Shown here in pieces: positions 54,229-62,858 of a DNA stretch of 64,000 nucleotides (position 1 is its first letter; every line of letters begins with the position of its first letter). The notes under the pieces are model-generated. The model did not search any database. It was not told where the DNA came from and was given only the letters and a program-made list of their open reading frames with translations. Made by a program: the position numbers and the translations under genes. The DNA lies in NCBI RefSeq assembly GCF_009806555.1, contig NZ_VUOK01000009.1, positions 60,678 through 124,677 on the forward strand, in the 5' to 3' direction. Source of the stretch: Methylobacterium sp. 2A. GTDB lineage: Bacteria; Pseudomonadota; Alphaproteobacteria; Rhizobiales; Beijerinckiaceae.

Positions 54229-54330
54229 GGGTGTCCAGAGGGCGCGGGCCTTTGGGCGGGGTGTCGGGATGGAGCCCCGATCGCAGGGCTCCGCCCTGCA
54301 CCCGCGAAAGGTCTCGGACCTTTCGAAACC
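54229..54330. repeat. Interspersed hairpin repeat between convergent genes
   Basis: GTCCAGAGGGCGCGGGCCTTTGGGCGGGGTGTCGGG (partly decayed 5' module), GGGCTCCGCCCTGC, then CGAAAGGTC-TCG-GACCTTTCGAAACC. Full length, about 102 bp. Confidence 0.85.
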
Positions 54331-54355
54331 GGGACTTTTCAGGCCGGTCCCGCCC

Positions 54356-56632
54356 TCACACCACATCCTCCAGCCGGATCGGCAGGCTGCGGATGCGGCG
54401 GCCGGTGGCGTGGTGGATTGCGTTGGCGATGGCCGCGTTCACCCCGATGATCCCGAGCTCACCCAGGCCCTTCAGCCCCAGCGCGTCGACCTGATCGTCG
54501 GGATCGGGCACCAGCAGCGCCTCGACCTCCGGCGCGTCGGCCGCCGTGGGGACGAGGTACTCGGCGAGATCCGGGTTGCGGTAGGCGGCGCCGTCGACCA
54601 CCGTCTCTTCGAGCAGCGCCGAGCCGAGGCCCCAGATCATCCCGCCCATGAGCTGGCTCTTCGCGGTCAGCGGGTTGAGGATCCGCCCTGCCGCGAAGGC
54701 GCCGGTCAGCCGCGCCACCCGGATCTCCCCGGTCTCGGCATGGACATGGACCTCCGCGAACTGCGCGCCGAACCCCCAGGACACGGCCTTGCCGCCCCCG
54801 CCGAGGGTGAGCCCGATATGGCCCTGCCGCAGGCCCGCGAGCGCCTTGTCTCGGTCGCCGCCTGCCGGCACGAAATCCGCGATCGTCTCGACGCCCTCGG
54901 GGCTGACGGCCTCAGCCAGTACGATTCCGGTCCCGTCCGGCGCGGCCAGCCGGCCGCCCGCGAGACGGAGCGAGCCCGGATCCCGGCCGGCGAGGCGTCC
55001 GCCCTGCCCGGTCGCGGCCTGCGCCAGGGTCTCGCGGATCTGCCGGCAGCCGAGCGACAGGGCGTTCATCAGGCTGGTGGTCGTGCTCGACCCGCCCGAA
55101 ATGCCGGCCGGCGGCAGGTCCGTGTCGCCGAGCCGGACCGTCACGCGCTCCACCGGCACGCCGAGCCCGTCCGCCGCACCCAGGGCGAGCAGCGTGGTGA
55201 TGCCGTTGCCGATCTCGTGGTGTGCGCACGAGACCTCCGCAGAGCCGTCCGGGCCGAGCCGGACCCGCATCGTCGCGGCAGCGATCTTCACCGGGCGCAC
55301 CGAGGTCGCGCAGCCGAGGCCGACCAACCAGGGCCCGTCGCGCATCGCGCCTGAGCGCGGCACCCGGCGCGACCAGCCGAAGGCCTTGGCGCCCGCCTCG
55401 AAGCAGGCCATCAGCGGCCGGGTCGAGAACGGCTTTCCCGAGACCGGATCGAAAGCCGTGTCGTTGCGCCGGCGCAACTCGATCGGGTCCATGCCGAGGG
55501 CCACCGCCATCTCGTCGACGGCGCTCTCCAGGGCGAACAGGAACGGCACTTCGGGGGGCGCCCGCATCGGCCCGGGCGTGTTGCGGTCGACCCGCACGGC
55601 CCGCTCCTCGGTGCGGATGTTCGGGCAGGCGTAGAGGCTCGCCGTCACCTCCGCGCCCTCCATGACGAAGGGATCGAAGCGCGACGTCACGGTCTCGGCC
55701 TCGTGGACCAGGGCGGTGAAGCGGCCGGTCCGGTCGGCGCCGAGGCGGATGCGGTGGCGCGATTCCGGCCGGTAATTGGCGATGGTGAAGCATTGCCGCC
55801 GGCTCGGCACCAGGGAGACCGGCCGGCCGAGGCGCTTCGCCGCCAGCGCGACCAGCGCCGTGTGCTGCGACAGCGCGAATTTCGAGCCGAAATGGCCGCC
55901 GATCAGGCCCGCCACCACGCGCACCTGCGCGGGATCGAGGCCGAGCTGCGCCGCGAGCCCGTGCTGCACGGCGCCGACGTAGCGGGTCGGCTCGTGCACG
56001 GTGAGCCGGTCGCCGTCCCAGGCGGCCCGGGTGGTGAACAGCTCGATCGGGTTGTGGTGCTGGACCGGGGTCTCGTAGCGCGCCTCGACCCGGACGGCCG
56101 CATCCCGAAAACCCGCCCCGGCGTCGCCCCGTTCGATGTCCTCGTGATGGGCTTTCAGGTCGGCGAGGCGCAATGTCTCGGCGCCCGGCGCGTCGAAGCC
56201 GCCGGCGGCAGGCTCGGCCGCATAGGAGACCTTCACCGCACCGGCCGCCGCCTCGGCGGTCTCCTGGCTCTCGGCCACCACCAGGGCCACGATCTGGCCG
56301 GCATAGGCGATCGCGTCGGAATCCAGCGGCCGGTGCGAGCTGTTGGCGTAGCCGCCGGCCATCAGGTGCTTCACCGGGGCCACCGCGCCGGACAAATCCC
56401 GGTGGGTGAAGATGGCGAGCAGACCCGGCACGGCCTTCGCGGCGTCGAGGTCGAACCCGGTGATCCGGCCCCGGGCGATGGTGCTGGTCACCAGGGCGGC
56501 GTGGGCGGTGTTCGTCTCCGGGCCGACGAGGTCGGAACTGTAGCGGGCCCGGCCCGTGACCTTGTCGGGTCCCTCGACCCGGGTGTGGGGGCGGCCGAGA
56601 TGGCCGTCGGTGTCCTGCGCGCCCGAATCCAT
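54356..56632 (-). CDS. Xanthine dehydrogenase-family molybdenum-binding subunit
   Basis: 758 residues. N-terminal aldehyde-oxidase domain: HTRVEGPDKVTGRARYSSDL, AIFTHRDLSG, YAGQIVALVVAESQE. Molybdopterin-binding domains follow: GLIGGHFGSKFALSQHTALV, VDRNTPGPMRAPPEVPFLFA, GISGGSSTTTSLMNAL, and the active-site glutamate region LKGLGELGIIGVNAAIANAI. It resembles the PaoC/YagR-type large subunit of periplasmic or cytoplasmic aldehyde oxidoreductases. The partner [2Fe-2S] and FAD subunits, normally encoded just upstream, are absent: the upstream leftward gene is a PepSY protein. Substrate unknown. Confidence 0.88.
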   Translation of the reverse strand: MDSGAQDTDGHLGRPHTRVEGPDKVTGRARYSSDLVGPETNTAHAALVTSTIARGRITGFDLDAAKAVPGLLAIFTHRDLSGAVAPVKHLMAGGYANSSHRPLDSDAIAYAGQIVALVVAESQETAEAAAGAVKVSYAAEPAAGGFDAPGAETLRLADLKAHHEDIERGDAGAGFRDAAVRVEARYETPVQHHNPIELFTTRAAWDGDRLTVHEPTRYVGAVQHGLAAQLGLDPAQVRVVAGLIGGHFGSKFALSQHTALVALAAKRLGRPVSLVPSRRQCFTIANYRPESRHRIRLGADRTGRFTALVHEAETVTSRFDPFVMEGAEVTASLYACPNIRTEERAVRVDRNTPGPMRAPPEVPFLFALESAVDEMAVALGMDPIELRRRNDTAFDPVSGKPFSTRPLMACFEAGAKAFGWSRRVPRSGAMRDGPWLVGLGCATSVRPVKIAAATMRVRLGPDGSAEVSCAHHEIGNGITTLLALGAADGLGVPVERVTVRLGDTDLPPAGISGGSSTTTSLMNALSLGCRQIRETLAQAATGQGGRLAGRDPGSLRLAGGRLAAPDGTGIVLAEAVSPEGVETIADFVPAGGDRDKALAGLRQGHIGLTLGGGGKAVSWGFGAQFAEVHVHAETGEIRVARLTGAFAAGRILNPLTAKSQLMGGMIWGLGSALLEETVVDGAAYRNPDLAEYLVPTAADAPEVEALLVPDPDDQVDALGLKGLGELGIIGVNAAIANAIHHATGRRIRSLPIRLEDVV

Positions 56633-56767
56633 GCCGCCCTCCGCGTCCGCGGCCGCCGGGCCGCCTGCAGGGAGGGAAGCGCCGCCAGGGCGGTTCGGCT
56701 CCCCCGGGGATGGGGCGACAGGATGCAGCGGCCGCGCTGATGGCTCACCAGCGCGGCCGGGATCAGC

Positions 56768-57337
56768 TCAGTTCAAAACCTTCCCGTCCGGGCCGACCTT
56801 GACCTCCTGCTCCTTGTCGGCGCCCGCCACCTTGATCTCGTACTGGACCGCCGAGCCGTCCTTCTCGACCTCGGCCTCGTAGGCCTTGCCGCCGCCGGCC
56901 TTCTGCTCGGCGATGGCGAGCGCGTCCTTCAGGGAGGTCTTGGCGTTCTGGAAGTCGGAGGCCTTCAGGCGGGTGAAGTAGCGCTCGAACGGCTGGTTCT
57001 CGGTCTTGTAGAGCGCGCCGGTATCGGCGTTGATGCCGTACTCGACGAGCTTGCCGCTCGGGTAGACGACCTTGACCGCGTAATGGGCCGGATCCTTGCT
57101 GCCGGCCTTCTCGAAGTCGGCGTCGATGGCGCGGCCGCCCTTCTCGTCGCCCTGCGCCTCGGCGGTGGTCAGCGCCTGGGCGAGGCCGACCTTGGCGATC
57201 TTGGCGACCTGCCACTCCTTCAGGTTGCTGTCGGCCTTGGAGGCCGGCTCGGCGGGGGTCGCGGTGGCGGTCTGGGCCAGCGCGAGGCTCGTGGAGAGCG
57301 CGAGCAGGCCGGCCGCGGCGGTGAGACGGGTGATCAT
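56768..57337 (-). CDS. Secreted PepSY-domain protein
   Basis: 189 residues from ATG 57337: signal peptide (RLTAAAGLLALSTSLALAQ). Two PepSY-like repeats follow, KVGLAQALTTAEAQGDEKGG to VEYGINADTGALYK and AKTSLKDALAIAEQKAGGGK to IKVAGADKEQEVKVGPDGKV. PepSY domains are thought to modulate proteases or bind metal in the periplasm. It is followed by the molybdenum-subunit gene on the same strand after 135 bp. Codons upstream to 57661/57848 belong to a shadow frame. Confidence 0.82.
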   Translation of the reverse strand: MITRLTAAAGLLALSTSLALAQTATATPAEPASKADSNLKEWQVAKIAKVGLAQALTTAEAQGDEKGGRAIDADFEKAGSKDPAHYAVKVVYPSGKLVEYGINADTGALYKTENQPFERYFTRLKASDFQNAKTSLKDALAIAEQKAGGGKAYEAEVEKDGSAVQYEIKVAGADKEQEVKVGPDGKVLN

Positions 57338-57497
57338 GGCGGGTATCCCTTTCGCGGGTTCGTTCACGGGAGCGTGCAACGCCGGCTCCGCGAAACGGTT
57401 GCCCCGCGCGAGGAAGAAAAGCCGTCCGGCGCCCCGGATGGCGCTGGCGGCCGCTCCGCCTGTATGAGGGGGCGACCCACCCGACACGGAGCCGCCC

Positions 57498-57746
57498 ATG
57501 ACCGCGAACGAGCCCGAGCCGCTGGACGCGTTCACGCGCCTGCACGCCAAGCTCTCCGCCCTGGAGATCGTGCTGGGCGTCCTGATCGGGCGCCTGTCGG
57601 AGGAGAATCCCGAGATCCGCGAGGACGTGAAGCGCGACGTGGCGGCGATCCTGTCGGACATGCCGATCGACGGCCCGAGCGAGGAGATGATCGCCGCCGA
57701 GGTCCGCCGGGCCGCCGAGGTCCTGACCAGCGTGTCGATCGGCTAG
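57498..57746 (+). CDS. Small helical cytoplasmic protein
   Basis: 82 residues from ATG 57498. Mostly amphipathic helices: FTRLHAKLSALEIVLGVLIG, RLSEENPEIREDVKRD, then EMIAAEVRRAAEVLTSVS. No transmembrane segment and no family recognised. Its TAG stop forms the first bases of the mosaic element at 57744, whose palindrome probably also terminates its transcript. It is divergent from the PepSY gene. Confidence 0.6.
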   Translation: MTANEPEPLDAFTRLHAKLSALEIVLGVLIGRLSEENPEIREDVKRDVAAILSDMPIDGPSEEMIAAEVRRAAEVLTSVSIG

Positions 57747-57784
57747 CGCATCGGACCGGATCTGAGATCCGGTCCGATGCGCTA
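57744..57784 (+). terminator. Perfect 19-bp hairpin with T-rich tail
   Basis: TAGCGCATCGGACCGGATC (57744-57762) and its exact complement (57766-57784) with a 3-nt loop, followed by GGCCTTTGTTTTTG. It would work as an intrinsic terminator for the upstream gene, whose stop codon it contains. Confidence 0.65.
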
Positions 57785-57845
57785 GGCCTTTGTTTTTGCA
57801 CCATCTCTTCCCGAAAGCCGGTGTCCACCTTTCGGGATGATGCTC
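57744..57845 (-). repeat. Mosaic interspersed element, copy 3 (inverted)
   Basis: Read on the minus strand: GAGCATCATCCCGAAAGGTGG, ACACCGGCTTTCGGG, AGAGATGGTGC, AAAACAAAGGCCTAGCGC, then the 19-bp palindrome. This is the same order of stem, (A)CAAAGGC.TAG linker and variable second stem as copies at 27170 and 48655. Confidence 0.8.
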
Positions 57846-57858
57846 CATCCCGGTCCAG

Positions 57859-57907
57859 GGATCCCAAAGGGCAAGCCCTTTGGCGGGGTGTCGGGGCAGC
57901 GCCCCGG
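57859..57907. repeat. Interspersed hairpin repeat
   Basis: GATCCCAAAGGGC-AA-GCCCTTTGGCGGGGTGTCGGGGCAGCGCCCCGG. Short copy next to the 3' end of the SDR gene. Confidence 0.85.
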
Positions 57908-57923
57908 CGCTCGGGCTCGTTCG

Positions 57924-58688
57924 TCAGCGCGGCGGCATGCGCAAGGCCCCGTCGAGGCGGATCGTCTCGCCGTTGAGCATCGGGTTCTCGCAGATGTGCC
58001 GGACGAGGGCGGCGTATTCGGCCGGCTTACCGAGCCGCGGCGGGAACGGCACGCTCTGCCCGAGCCCATCCTGCACCTCCTGGGGCAGCCCCGCCATCAT
58101 GGGCGTCTCGAAGATGCCGGGGGCGATCGTCACCACCCGGATGCCGTGCCGGGCGAGTTCCCGGGCGATCGGCAGGGTCATGGACACCACCCCGCCCTTC
58201 GAGGCCGCGTAAGCGGCCTGCCCGATCTGCCCGTCGAAGGCCGCGATCGAGGCGGTGTTGACGATCACGCCCCGGGCGCCCTGCCCGTCCGGCGCCTCCC
58301 GGGCGATCGCCTCGGCGGCGAGCCGGATCATGTTGAACGTGCCCACGAGGTTGACCGAGACCGCCCGGGCGAAGGTTTCGAGCCGGTGCGGCCCGTCGCG
58401 GCCGACCACCTTCTCCCCCGGCGCGATCCCGGCGCAGTTCACGAGCCCGTGCAGGTGCCCGAACGCGTCGAGCGCCGTCCGGACCGCCGCGGCGCCGTCG
58501 GCCTCGCTGGTGACGTCGGTCGCGGCGAAGCGCGCCGCCGCGCCGATCTCCGAAGCCACCCGGGCGCCGGCCTCCCGGGCGATGTCGGCCACCACCACAC
58601 GGGCGCCCGCCGCCGCGAGGCCGCGCGCCGCCGCCTCCCCCAGCCCCGAGCCCGCTCCGGTGACGATGAAGACGCGATCCTGGATCAT
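57924..58688 (-). CDS. SDR-family 3-hydroxyacyl-CoA dehydrogenase type 2-like
   Basis: 254 residues from ATG 58688. SDR motifs: [35 protein letters not shown] (NAG variant CAG), [38 protein letters not shown] (catalytic Ser), [39 protein letters not shown]. The [18 protein letters not shown] stretch is typical of human HSD17B10-like 3-hydroxy-2-methylbutyryl-CoA or short-chain 3-hydroxyacyl-CoA dehydrogenases. It probably serves beta-oxidation or branched-chain amino acid breakdown with NAD. Confidence 0.88.
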   Translation of the reverse strand: MIQDRVFIVTGAGSGLGEAAARGLAAAGARVVVADIAREAGARVASEIGAAARFAATDVTSEADGAAAVRTALDAFGHLHGLVNCAGIAPGEKVVGRDGPHRLETFARAVSVNLVGTFNMIRLAAEAIAREAPDGQGARGVIVNTASIAAFDGQIGQAAYAASKGGVVSMTLPIARELARHGIRVVTIAPGIFETPMMAGLPQEVQDGLGQSVPFPPRLGKPAEYAALVRHICENPMLNGETIRLDGALRMPPR

Positions 58689-59031
58689 CCTGCCCTCCCC
58701 CGATTGGTCCGGGCCGCCGCGCCCGCGCCGCATCCGGCCCTGACGGACACGACGTAGCGCGCCCCGGCGCGCCCCGGAAGTCGCCGGCCCCGGGATCCGG
58801 ACCGCCAGCGTGGCGGTTGACGTGTGAAAAATTCCCACATATGCATTTCTCCAGTCGTGGTGCTGTATTGGCTTCTGTGTCCATCTGTTTCCAGCGCCAC
58901 GCAACAGGACAGCGAACTATTCCGGCCCGTGCCTCCGGTTGAGGATCGTCAACCCGGCGCGCCGCACCCGAAACCCTGCACCGCCCCGACCTTCCGGGCG
59001 GCCGATGCCTCACCCCTGCACAGGACGGCCC
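58689..59031. other. Intergenic region between divergent genes
   Basis: About 340 bp. It contains a small hairpin, ACCGCCA-GCG-TGGCGGT (58801-58817), and a near-palindrome TGTGAAAAATTCCCACA (58823-58839) in an AT-richer stretch, possible regulator sites for the leftward SDR gene. In-frame codons from 58939 extend the SGNH gene but lack family sequence. Confidence 0.4.
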
Positions 59032-59802
59032 ATGCGCGCACCCTGGCTCGAGACCGCCGCCCGCCGCTGGCGTCATGGCCGGCTCGTCGGACGTCACTGG
59101 GAGGCACGGTCTCCGGTGATTCGCGCGGCCCTGCGCGCCGCCACGCCGGACAGCGTGCTGCTGGCGGGCAATTCCCACGCGGAATACATCGGAACTCCGG
59201 ATCTCGGCGGGCGGCCGAGCCTCAACATCGCGGTCGGCGGCAGCACCGCGGCCGATTGCGCCCGGCATCTCGCGGTCCTGCACGGCACGGTTCTGGACCG
59301 CGCCGACCGGCGGCTCCCGGTCCGCTGCGCGGCCGCCGTGCTGATCATCGGCACCAACGACATCATGGGCTGGCGCCGCCCGGAACAGGCCCGGAGCGCC
59401 GACCGGTTCGCCGCGGAGGTCCGGCGCATCCTGGGCTTCCTGGAGGCGTGGTCGGCGCAGGTCTTCGTCGCCGCGGTCCCGCCGGTGGGCGCCTGGGCGA
59501 CCGGCCGGGACCCGGCCGCCGTCGCGGTCTTCTCGGACAGGCTCGCGGCGCTCTGTGCCGAGCGGGGCCACGCCTTCTTCGACCCGTTCGCTACCTTTCG
59601 CGCCGGCACCCGGGGGCTGGCCGGTTCGGGCCTCTACCGGGACGGCGTGCACATGGCCGATTACACCCGCCTGGCCGCCGAAATCGCCCGGCTCGCGGTG
59701 ATCGATCCGACCCCGTCCGGGCCGCCCGCGATCCGCCCGGCCGCCCCGGATCCGGCGGCCCATCTCCGGGTCCTCCGTGCGGCCTGGGTCGGCCGCCCGT
59801 GA
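59032..59802 (+). CDS. SGNH/GDSL-family hydrolase
   Basis: 256 residues from ATG 59032. SGNH blocks: LLAGNSHAEYIG (block I, GNS variant), VGGSTAADCAR (Gly block), IIGTNDIMGW (block III GTND) and LYRDGVHMADYT (block V DxxH). Esterase or lipase acting on small esters or acyl groups of carbohydrates. It lacks a signal peptide from this start. A start at 59005 is also possible. Its TGA overlaps the GTG of the next gene. Confidence 0.83.
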   Translation: MRAPWLETAARRWRHGRLVGRHWEARSPVIRAALRAATPDSVLLAGNSHAEYIGTPDLGGRPSLNIAVGGSTAADCARHLAVLHGTVLDRADRRLPVRCAAAVLIIGTNDIMGWRRPEQARSADRFAAEVRRILGFLEAWSAQVFVAAVPPVGAWATGRDPAAVAVFSDRLAALCAERGHAFFDPFATFRAGTRGLAGSGLYRDGVHMADYTRLAAEIARLAVIDPTPSGPPAIRPAAPDPAAHLRVLRAAWVGRP

Positions 59803-60122
59803 GGCACTTCGGCCGCCTGTCCGCGCTCCTCCGGATCCGGCCGGGGCACAACCGCTCCGGGCGACCCCGGCCGCTGCGCGTCTGGCCCGGGGAGGCGGTG
59901 CTGTGGCTCGCCGAGAACGGCGTCCACCGCCCCCGGGCGGCCCGGCACGCGCTGGCGGCGCTGGCGCGTCCCGGCGCCCGCGGCCCGTACGCCGCCCGCG
60001 CGGTGGGCGGCGGCGCGGTCGTGATCGGCCCGGTCAGCGCCCTGGCCCTGCGCGACGCGGAGGCCGCGATGCAGTTCGTCTTCCGGGTCACGCCCTGCGG
60101 GTACGGCGAGGAGCCCTTTTAG
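59799..60122 (+). CDS. Small basic protein coupled to the SGNH hydrolase
   Basis: 107 residues from GTG 59799, overlapping the hydrolase stop (GTGA), which indicates translational coupling. Arg/Pro-rich N-terminus (RHFGRLSALLRIRPGHNR), then VWPGEAVLWLAENGVHRPRA, and a C-terminal strand-rich part (GGGAVVIGPVSALALRDAEA, MQFVFRVTPCGYG). No family recognised. Its stop overlaps the convergent LysR stop by 4 bp. Confidence 0.55.
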   Translation: MRHFGRLSALLRIRPGHNRSGRPRPLRVWPGEAVLWLAENGVHRPRAARHALAALARPGARGPYAARAVGGGAVVIGPVSALALRDAEAAMQFVFRVTPCGYGEEPF

Positions 60123-60985
60123 GACGGCCCGGACGGACAGCCCTGGCCGATCGCCGCCGCCAGGAACGCCAGCGCGGCGCGGATCCCCGGCGCGCGCTTC
60201 AGGTCCGGGTAGGTGGCGAGCCAGATCGCGCGGGTCGGCGGCGTCAGGCCGGTGGCCAGACGGACCAGCGCAGGGTCGCCGTCGCCCATGAAGCACGGCA
60301 GCACCGCGGCGCCGAGGCCGGCCCGGGCCGCCTCCTGCTGCCCGAACAGGTCGCTCGCCTGGAACACGATGGGGCGCCCGTCCAGCAGGCTCCGCAGCCA
60401 TGCCTGCTGGACGACGTGGTCCAGCGCGGCATCGTACCCGATGAACGTCCAGTCTTCGGGCGGCCGCGCGGCCTGTTCCGGCGTCGCGTAGAGCGCGAAG
60501 CGCATCACGCCGATGCGCCGGATCACGAGGTCCGGATCCTCGGGGCGCGTCAGCCGCACGGCGATCTCCGCCTCCCCACGGTCGAGCGCCGCCATCCGCG
60601 ACAGCCCCGACAGGACCAGCGTGATGCCCGGATGCGCTTGGCGGAACCGCGCCACCTGCGGCGCGATCAGCCGGGCCGCCACGGCGGGCGGGGCGCTGAT
60701 CCGCACCGTGGCTTTCGCCGCATCCGCGTAGCCGCGGGCCCGGCGCGCGATGGCCTGCACGGTCCCGGCCATCTCGTCCGCCAGGGCGGCGACGGCGGCC
60801 CCCTCCCGGGTCAGGGTGGTGCGGCGCGGCAGCCGCTCGACCAGGGGCAGCGCCAGCGCCTGCTCCAGGGCCGCGACCCGCCGGCCGACGGTCACATGGT
60901 CGACCCCCAGCGCCCGCGCGGCCGCCGAGAGCGAGCCGGCCTGGGCCAGTACCGCGAAGTAGTGAATGTCCTGCCAGTCGAGCAT
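60119..60985 (-). CDS. LysR-family transcriptional regulator
   Basis: 288 residues from ATG 60985. N-terminal winged helix LDWQDIHYFAVLAQAGSLSA, AARALGVDHVTVGRRVAALE, then LTREGAAVAALADEMAG. The effector domain RISAPPAVAARLIAPQVARF to FGQQEAARAGLGAAVLPCFM follows. It is divergent from a quinone oxidoreductase gene (61074) with an 88-bp shared promoter, so it probably controls that gene in response to an unknown inducer. No clear T-N11-A box was fixed. Confidence 0.9.
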   Translation of the reverse strand: MLDWQDIHYFAVLAQAGSLSAAARALGVDHVTVGRRVAALEQALALPLVERLPRRTTLTREGAAVAALADEMAGTVQAIARRARGYADAAKATVRISAPPAVAARLIAPQVARFRQAHPGITLVLSGLSRMAALDRGEAEIAVRLTRPEDPDLVIRRIGVMRFALYATPEQAARPPEDWTFIGYDAALDHVVQQAWLRSLLDGRPIVFQASDLFGQQEAARAGLGAAVLPCFMGDGDPALVRLATGLTPPTRAIWLATYPDLKRAPGIRAALAFLAAAIGQGCPSGPS

Positions 60986-61073
60986 CGGTGAATCTTCGCA
61001 CGGGGGCCGTGACGACATTCGGGCTTACCGGACCCAAGAAAGTGCGGTCCTTTCGCCGGGCAGGAGGTGGACC

Positions 61074-62048
61074 ATGACGATGGCAATCGCAATGCGCGGG
61101 CCCGGCGGCCCGGATGTTCTTCAACCGATCGCGATCGATGTGCCGGATCCCGGACCCGGCGAGATCCGCATCCGCCAATCGGTCGTCGGCGTGAACTTCG
61201 TCGACATCTACTACCGCACAGGCCTCTATCCGCTCGCCGCCGCGCCGGCCGTGCTGGGCTTCGAGGGGGCAGGGACGGTCGAGGCCGTGGGCCGGGACGT
61301 CACGGCCCTGAAACCCGGCGACCGTGTCGCCTATCACGGCCGGCCGATCGGCGCCTACGCGGAGGCTCGGATCCTGCCCGAGGGCCGCCTCGTGACGCTG
61401 CCCGACACCCTGTCCGACCGGGTCATGGGCGGCACGATGCTGCGCGGGCTGACCGCCCACATGCTGCTGCACGCGGTGTGCGCCGTCCGGCCCGGGGACT
61501 GGATCCTGGTCCACGCCGCCGCCGGGGGCCTGGGCCAGCTCGTCACCCGCTGGGCGAAGCGCCTCGGCGCGCGGGTGATCGGGACGGTCGGCACCGCCGA
61601 TAAGCAGGCTCAGGCGGAGGCCGCAGGCGCCGACGCGGTGTTCCTGCGCGGGGCGGACGACTGGGTTGCGCGCACCCGCGCCCTGGCGGATGGGCGCGGC
61701 GTCCATCTCGCGATCGACGGCATCGGCGGCGGCCTGCTGACCCGGACCCTCGCGGCGGTGCGCCCGTTCGGGATCGTGGCGAGCATCGGGCAGGTCGCCG
61801 GGCCGATCCCGCCGGTGCGCATCGCGGATCTGAGTGCCTGCCCCTCGGTCGCCCTCGTGCGCCCGAGCGTCATCGCCTATGCCGACGGTCCGGACCGGTA
61901 CCGCAGCGGCTGCGCCGACCTGATCGCCGCGCTGCAGGACGGCCTGATCAATCCGATCGGGGCCGAATACCCGCTCCGGGACGCGGCCCTGGCCCAGGCC
62001 GACCTGGAGGCGGGCCGGACGACGGGCAGCGTCATCCTCACCGTGTGA
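61074..62048 (+). CDS. Quinone oxidoreductase (QOR/Qor1-like, zinc-independent MDR)
   Basis: 324 residues from ATG 61074 with a strong ribosome site (AGGAGGTGG). GPDVLQPIAIDVPDPGPGEI, VNFVDIYYRTGLYPLAAAPA, LGFEGAGTVEAVGRDV and the Rossmann loop VHAAAGGLGQLVTRWAKRLG are typical of NADPH:quinone reductases (QOR1). It reduces quinones by one or two electrons and protects against redox stress. It is divergent from a LysR regulator, a common control arrangement. Confidence 0.92.
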   Translation: MTMAIAMRGPGGPDVLQPIAIDVPDPGPGEIRIRQSVVGVNFVDIYYRTGLYPLAAAPAVLGFEGAGTVEAVGRDVTALKPGDRVAYHGRPIGAYAEARILPEGRLVTLPDTLSDRVMGGTMLRGLTAHMLLHAVCAVRPGDWILVHAAAGGLGQLVTRWAKRLGARVIGTVGTADKQAQAEAAGADAVFLRGADDWVARTRALADGRGVHLAIDGIGGGLLTRTLAAVRPFGIVASIGQVAGPIPPVRIADLSACPSVALVRPSVIAYADGPDRYRSGCADLIAALQDGLINPIGAEYPLRDAALAQADLEAGRTTGSVILTV

Positions 62049-62060
62049 GGCAGCCGGGCG

Positions 62061-62858
62061 TCACGACGGGCTCGTGCACAGCAGGGTCGGCGCGCAGAGT
62101 GTCCGGAAGCCCGCCCGGGCGGCGAGCGCCTCCGGGGCGCCTCCGGCCGGGCCATGCGGGAACATCGGCGGGAACATCAGCAGGAACACCTGGGCCGCCC
62201 CGCGCGCCCGCGCCGCGCGCAGGGCCGCGACGGTCACGGCGGTGCCCAGGCCCCGGCGCTGCCGGTCGAACCGGGTGGCGACGTTGTACAGCCCGGCCAT
62301 GTCGCCGCGCAGGTAGAGGCTCGCGCAGGCCGCCGGGCCGGCGGCGTCGCGCAGGACGAGGTGGAGCGGCACGAGGCCGGGCCGCGCCTTCGCCGCCCGC
62401 AGGGCCGGCAGGTAGGTGCGGCGCAGATGCGTCCGCACGGCCGGGGCGTCCGACAGGTTGGCGAAGACCCCCTCGAAATCCGCCCCCGGTGCGGGCGTGG
62501 CCTGCAGGGTGACCGCGCCGTCGGCCTGCGCCGGCACCGGCAGCGGCCGCGCCACCATCCAGCGGGCCGGGTGGAGGATCGCGGGCTCGAACAGGGCGCG
62601 CAGCAGGGCGACCTCCTCGTCATCCCGGGCCAGGAAGGCCGGCGCCCGGGCGCGTCCCAGGGCCGCCGCCCCCGCCCAGGCGAACTGGTCGGGCCGGCGC
62701 ACCCCGTAGGCGAAGTTCAGCGCCGGGTCCGGGATGCTCCGCGACCAGACGTAGCCCGCGCCTCCGGGCCCATGCGCGACGCCGTCGATCAGGGAACCGG
62801 TGAGCGCCGCCACGTGGGCGTCGCGCAGGGCCTCGAAGCCGAGATCGCCGTCCCGCAC
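62061..62858 (-). CDS. GNAT-family N-acetyltransferase
   Basis: 265 residues from GTG 62858. The C-terminal half has the GNAT core: CASLYLRGDMAGLYNVATRF, DRQRRGLGTAVTVAALRAAR (acetyl-CoA loop RRGLGTA), then GAAQVFLLMFPPMFP. The N-terminal half (SLIDGVAHGPGGAGYVWS, NFAYGVRRP) is less typical, as in two-lobed GNATs. Substrate unknown. Convergent with the quinone oxidoreductase gene, 12 bp apart. Confidence 0.78.
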   Translation of the reverse strand: MRDGDLGFEALRDAHVAALTGSLIDGVAHGPGGAGYVWSRSIPDPALNFAYGVRRPDQFAWAGAAALGRARAPAFLARDDEEVALLRALFEPAILHPARWMVARPLPVPAQADGAVTLQATPAPGADFEGVFANLSDAPAVRTHLRRTYLPALRAAKARPGLVPLHLVLRDAAGPAACASLYLRGDMAGLYNVATRFDRQRRGLGTAVTVAALRAARARGAAQVFLLMFPPMFPHGPAGGAPEALAARAGFRTLCAPTLLCTSPS

